A DNA stretch of 64,000 nucleotides from Odontesthes bonariensis. Its lineage: Eukaryota; Chordata; Actinopteri; Atheriniformes; Atherinopsidae. Below, piece by piece: positions 63,001 to 64,000 of this stretch (its first letter is position 1; the number at the start of each line of letters is the position of its first letter). The position numbers and the translations under genes were made by a program. The notes beneath the pieces are model-generated. The model saw only the letters and a program-made list of their open reading frames with translations, searched no databases and had not been told where the DNA came from. Location of the stretch: positions 1,172,662 through 1,236,661 of the forward strand of contig NC_134524.1 of assembly GCF_027942865.1 (NCBI RefSeq), given 5' to 3'.

Positions 63001-64000
63001 AGCTGGTTTAAGCACAACAAACAGCTGGTTTAAACACAACAAACAGCTGGTTTAAGCACAACAAACAGCTGGTTTAAGCACAACAAACAGCTGGTTTAAG
63101 CACAACAAACAGCTGGTTTAGACACAACAAACAGCTGGTTTAAACACAACAAACAGCTGGTTTAAACCCAACAAACAGCTGGTTTAAGCACAACAAACAG
63201 CTGGTTTAAACTCAACAAACAGCTGGTTTAAGCACAACAAACAGCTGGTTTAAGCACAACAAACAGCTGGTTTAAACAACAAACAGCTGGTTTAAGCACA
63301 ACAAACAGCTGGTTTAAGCACAACAAACAGCTGGTTTGAACACAACAAACAGCTGGTTTAAGCACAACAAACAGCTGGTTTAGACACAACAAACAGCTGG
63401 TTTAAACACAACAAACAGCTGGTTTAAACACAACAAACAGCTGGTTTAAGCACAACAAACAGCTGGTTTAAACACAACAAACAGCTGGTTTAAAGACAAC
63501 AAACAGCTGGTTTAAGCACAACAAACAGCTGGTTTAAGCACAACAAACAGCTGGTTTAAGCACAACAAACAGCTGGTTTAAGCACAACAAACAGCTGGTT
63601 TAATAACAACAAACAGCTGGTTTAAGCACAACAAACAGCTGGTTTAAAAACAACAAACAGCTGGTTTAAAGACAACAAACAGCTGGTTTAAGCACAACAA
63701 ACAGCTGGTTTAAACACAACAAACAGCTGGTTTAAGCACAACAAACAGCTGGTTTAAGCACAACAAACAGCTGGTTTAAGCACAACAATCAGCTGGTTTA
63801 AGCACAACAAACAGCTGGTTTAAAGACAACAAACAGCTGGTTTAAAGACAACAAACAGCTGGTTTAAGCACAACAAACAGCTGGTTTAAACACAACAAAC
63901 AGCTGGTTTAAACACAACAAACAGCTGGTTTAAGCACAACAAACAGCTGGTTTAAACACAACAAACAGCTGGTTTAGACACAACAAACAGCTGGTTTAAG
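57061..64000. repeat. 22-bp CAGCTG minisatellite in camta2 intron 10
   Basis: About 315 copies of a 22-bp unit, AACAAACAGCTGGTTTAAGC plus AC, running past the window end. Variable positions are confined to the TTTAAGCACAAC part (AAACAC, AGACAC, AAAGAC, AATAAC, AAAAAC, AAACTC), while AACAGCTGGTTT is almost invariant. Rare variants recur at about 3.67 kb: GGTTTGAACAC at 59661 and 63336, and CAATCAGCTGG near 58668 and 62335. So the array contains a duplicated block of about 167 monomers. No open frame survives in it. Confidence 0.96.

Noticed and set aside
57061-64000. CRISPR array
   Set aside because: Spacer-like parts are near identical and the period is 22 bp in vertebrate DNA; this is a simple tandem repeat.

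Overview
This is vertebrate nuclear DNA, almost certainly from a ray-finned (teleost) fish. The reasons are split genes with GT/AG introns and vertebrate proteins, TTAGGG-containing repeats, and teleost-type mobile elements (L2- and RTE-like LINEs, tRNA-derived SINEs, hAT-like, Harbinger-like and fold-back DNA elements). I cannot name the species.

Four host genes could be resolved exon by exon, all on the + strand. (1) eno3-type enolase: non-coding exon 1 near 7890-7973 and 12 coding exons between 11233 and 24807, which join into exactly 434 codons plus stop. (2) A C-type natriuretic peptide precursor, 31221-31727, two coding exons, 128 aa. (3) A SERP/RAMP4-family ER membrane protein, 36690-40890, three exons, 66 aa. 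(4) The first 798 codons of a camta2-like CG-1 transcription factor, 49001-56807; its IPT, ankyrin and IQ exons lie beyond the window. ENO3 and CAMTA2 are close neighbours on human 17p13, so the order here looks like a conserved block with a CNP gene and a SERP gene between them. Enolase acts in glycolysis, CNP is a secreted hormone, SERP sits at the ER translocon and CAMTA is a nuclear factor. They share location, not a pathway.

The dominant feature is tandem repetition: by my count about 35 kb of the 64 kb. From left to right: a 29-bp repeat carrying TTAGGGTTAGGG (1-2788); a 12-bp repeat (2789-5345); a 55-bp LINE-derived repeat (5851-6598); CACCTG-rich arrays in eno3 introns 4 and 5; a 7.4-kb 11-bp satellite filling eno3 intron 9, which recurs in intron 11 and downstream; a second 55-bp array before the CNP exons (28588-31066); a 7-bp array grown from a transposon end (31965-33972); an 11-13-bp GGGCGTGTGTT array and a 25-bp array in the SERP introns; a third 55/36-bp array, a 31-bp and a 51-bp array in camta2 introns; and a 22-bp CAGCTG array from 57061 to the end of the window. 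Several arrays show higher-order duplication (about 1.1, 3.5 and 3.67 kb).

Mobile elements lie between and inside the arrays. A LINE with one uninterrupted 1063-codon ORF (44332-47523) is flanked by a perfect 57-bp direct repeat. A decayed L2-type LINE lies at 6599-7717. Two related terminal-inverted-repeat elements lie at 9598-10211 and 31938-34547. There is a 197-bp fold-back element at 35827-36023 and a Harbinger transposase fragment inside a camta2 minisatellite. I found no tRNA or rRNA gene and no CRISPR. The candidates for something undescribed are the repeat arrays: how they arose from transposon parts, their AG-free intronic tracts, their dense E-box content, and the repeated copies of an exon end with its splice donor in eno3 intron 11.
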